A DNA stretch of 8,024 nt, taken from contig CAUCQW010000044.1 of the NCBI GenBank assembly GCA_958445065.1, positions 1 to 8,024 on the forward strand, in the 5' to 3' direction. The DNA is from an uncultured Collinsella sp. (GTDB lineage: Bacteria; Actinomycetota; Coriobacteriia; Coriobacteriales; Coriobacteriaceae). Positions within the stretch are counted from its first letter, which is position 1; each line of letters begins with the position of its first letter. Under the pieces are notes generated by a model. That model did no database searches. It was given only the letters and a program-made list of their open reading frames with translations, and was not told the DNA's origin. The position numbers and the translations under genes are program-made. This document shows positions 7,015-8,024 of this stretch, piece after piece.

Positions 7015-7685
7015 TCGTAAAGCTCGAAACGATAGGGGAGACTGTCGATTTTACGGACGGAATCGGAGCCATATCCTTCGATGATTTCAACGAGCTGTCG
7101 CGATGTGCCAAGTCGCTTTTGAGGGAAGGGGAGCCGGGCATCGCGCTATACCGAGGGGAGCGAAGGCTCAAGTCGAAAGATATCGTCCTTATCGACAGCC
7201 TGATCGAGTTCCCATTCGATGACCGAAGGCTTGTCGGCGCATACGCATCGAAGGTGGCTACCGAGATAGAGTCTTGTGAGCCTCTGGCAACCAAGGCACA
7301 TGAAATCAGGGCGCGTGTCGGCGAGCTGATATCAGAATTGGGGGCTTCGCTTCGGACGGATCCAATTGGGGACACGGAGCGGGATTTCAAGTCGTTCGCC
7401 AAGTGGCTTTCCCTGTCGCCCTGCCGAGAGCCGGACAGTACCCTGCTCAGGAGATTCCTCTCGTTCATGGATTACGTTTGCGATACGGGGCTGAATCCAT
7501 CAATTGCCGTAATCGGACTTATCGACAAGCTCAATCCGGCCGACGTCTTGCAGATAACCCGAAAGGTACGGCATGAGAGTCTGGAAATGCTGTTCCTCGA
7601 ATACCGGGAGATGGACACAGCCGATATCGAGATTCCGGTATGGCATATAGATAGAGACGGGGTTCTCTTCTCCCGTGCCGTCTAA
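7011..7685 (+). CDS. csn2: Csn2, type II-A DNA-end-binding acquisition protein
   Basis: Csn2 forms a calcium-dependent tetrameric ring that threads onto double-stranded DNA ends and assists spacer acquisition. It is the defining gene of subtype II-A. At 224 residues its length matches the short Csn2 group (about 220). Recognition rests on position (last cas gene, directly before the leader), length and overall pattern. That pattern is an N-terminal beta-rich segment (MIVKLETIGETVDFTDGIG), the helical arm around KVATEIESCEPLATKAHEIR, and a C-terminal head with SIAVIGLIDKLNPADVLQIT and LEMLFLEYREMDTADIEIPV. The GLIDKLNP turn resembles the VNLKSYLS-type strand of other Csn2 proteins. The start ATG at 7011 overlaps the cas2 stop. 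GGAGAGG at 6991-6997 is rather distant, so translation probably depends on coupling. The sequence diverges more than Cas1 or Cas2, as is usual for this family. Confidence 0.85.
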   Translation: MIVKLETIGETVDFTDGIGAISFDDFNELSRCAKSLLREGEPGIALYRGERRLKSKDIVLIDSLIEFPFDDRRLVGAYASKVATEIESCEPLATKAHEIRARVGELISELGASLRTDPIGDTERDFKSFAKWLSLSPCREPDSTLLRRFLSFMDYVCDTGLNPSIAVIGLIDKLNPADVLQITRKVRHESLEMLFLEYREMDTADIEIPVWHIDRDGVLFSRAV

Positions 7686-7733
7686 ACCATTAAACTGGTA
7701 CGAGCACCTTGAAAACTCAAATAAGGCTTATTG

Positions 7734-7778
7734 CTTGACAGCCCGGTTGTCCGATGATCCGGTAGCTGTCAGGTTTTT
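7734..7778 (+). terminator. Rho-independent terminator of the cas operon
   Basis: CTTGACAGC (7734-7742) pairs with GCTGTCAGG (7765-7773) through nine pairs including one wobble. The stem continues with CCGG (7743-7746) against CCGG (7759-7762) after a two-base bulge (7763-7764), around a 12-base loop. TTTTT follows at 7774-7778. It lies about 50 bases after the csn2 stop and would separate the cas transcript from the array transcript. Confidence 0.85.
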
Positions 7779-7921
7779 CCAGAACTCACACAAACACCTC
7801 TGTTTCCGGGCGGAAATAGGGGTGGTTTCCCAAAATCGTCGGAACTATTTATTTCTTTAAATAAACTTTTCAGCTTCAGTAGCTGCTCTTATACGGACTT
7901 GCCAGTCGATGTCAATTCTCC
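7779..7921 (+). promoter_or_regulatory. CRISPR leader
   Basis: This stretch between the operon terminator and the first repeat is clearly more AT-rich than the genes, especially 7846-7870. It holds two small inverted repeats: TTTCC/GGAAA around 7803-7816, and CAGCT (7871-7875) with AGCTG (7881-7885). The bases touching the first repeat (TCAATTCTCC, 7912-7921) would be the leader-anchoring region read by Cas1-Cas2 in II-A systems, judged only by position. No gene is supported here. Confidence 0.75.
7867..7895 (+). promoter_or_regulatory. Candidate array promoter in the leader
   Basis: TTTTCA (7867-7872, four of six matches to a -35) lies 17 bases before TATACG (7890-7895, four of six matches to a -10). 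Transcription would begin near 7902, about 20 bases before the first repeat and in the direction needed for pairing with the tracrRNA. The match is modest. The CAGCT/AGCTG inverted repeat overlaps its spacer. Confidence 0.4.
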
Positions 7922-8024
7922 GGCTTCGCAGGTACCGCGCTTCGAGTAGTTACTTACCATGACCGTCGGCGTTTAAATCGGAATCGTGGCTTCGCAGGTA
8001 CCGCGCTTCGAGTAGTTACTTACC
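7922..8024 (+). CRISPR. CRISPR array, first two repeats and one spacer (continues past the window)
   Basis: Two identical 37-base copies lie at 7922-7958 and 7988-8024, 66 bases apart. They begin GGCTTCGCAGGTACC and end GTAGTTACTTACC. A unit of 36 bases plus a 30-base spacer, the II-A norm, fits if one edge G belongs to the spacer. The right boundary is uncertain because the window ends within or at the second repeat. The single visible spacer occupies 7959-7987. The repeat aligns with the tracrRNA anti-repeat at 1550-1577, which shows that it belongs to this locus and that the crRNA is read on the + strand. The repeat contains the hexamer GCTTCG twice and a GGTACC palindrome. The absence of differences between copies fits the leader-proximal, newest end. 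Confidence 0.93.

Noticed and set aside
7735..7740. Perfect TTGACA taken as a -35 box
   Set aside because: No -10-like hexamer lies 15-19 bases downstream. The bases form the left arm of the operon terminator stem.
7675..7860. 61-codon + strand ORF across the csn2 end and leader
   Set aside because: It starts inside csn2, has no ribosome site, runs through the terminator hairpin and AT-rich leader, and its product resembles nothing.
7856..7892. Degenerate repeat one unit upstream of the first repeat
   Set aside because: The sequence 66 bases before 7922 shows no similarity to the repeat, so it is leader rather than array.

Overview
This GC-rich window carries a complete type II-A CRISPR-Cas locus. 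The order is tracrRNA, cas9, cas1, cas2, csn2, operon terminator, leader, then the first two repeats of the array. The four cas genes read on the + strand and the tracrRNA on the - strand. High GC in a csn2-type locus, together with Cas9 sequence style, suggests a high-GC actinobacterium, perhaps of the Coriobacteriia (Collinsella/Olsenella/Eggerthella relatives). That taxonomic call is inference, since no phylogenetic marker gene is present.

Layout. Positions 1-1049 hold the 3' part of a multi-pass membrane protein gene that enters from the left. Positions 1050-1182 are intergenic, with a palindrome, a consensus -10 box and a GC hairpin. Positions 1183-1461 encode an unrecognised 92-residue protein with an internal repeat. 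Positions 1462-1605 hold the tracrRNA, its terminator and its promoter, and that promoter overlaps the cas9 start. cas9 runs 1606-5799, cas1 5792-6679, cas2 6706-7014 and csn2 7011-7685. The cas genes overlap or nearly touch, so they form one translationally compact operon. A rho-independent terminator sits at 7734-7778, followed by a leader, and the array starts at 7922 with 66-bp periodicity, running off the right edge.

How it works together. The array would be transcribed on the + strand. Each repeat RNA pairs with the tracrRNA anti-repeat: 28 positions align without gaps, of which 25 can pair counting G-U wobbles, and there is a bulge before a short lower stem. The duplex guides Cas9. Cas1, Cas2 and Csn2, with Cas9, would take up new spacers.

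The most notable point is Cas9 itself. It is full length and open, and its RuvC-II and RuvC-III catalytic residues are present. The HNH catalytic histidine (H840 in S. pyogenes Cas9) is replaced by arginine (R899), and no asparagine remains where the second HNH residue (N863) should be. The RuvC-I motif is also unusual (D-L-D-G-T-S-V-G instead of D-I-G-T-N-S-V-G). This looks like a natural HNH-inactive Cas9, either a nickase or, if RuvC-I is also impaired, a binding-only protein, kept beside an apparently intact acquisition module.
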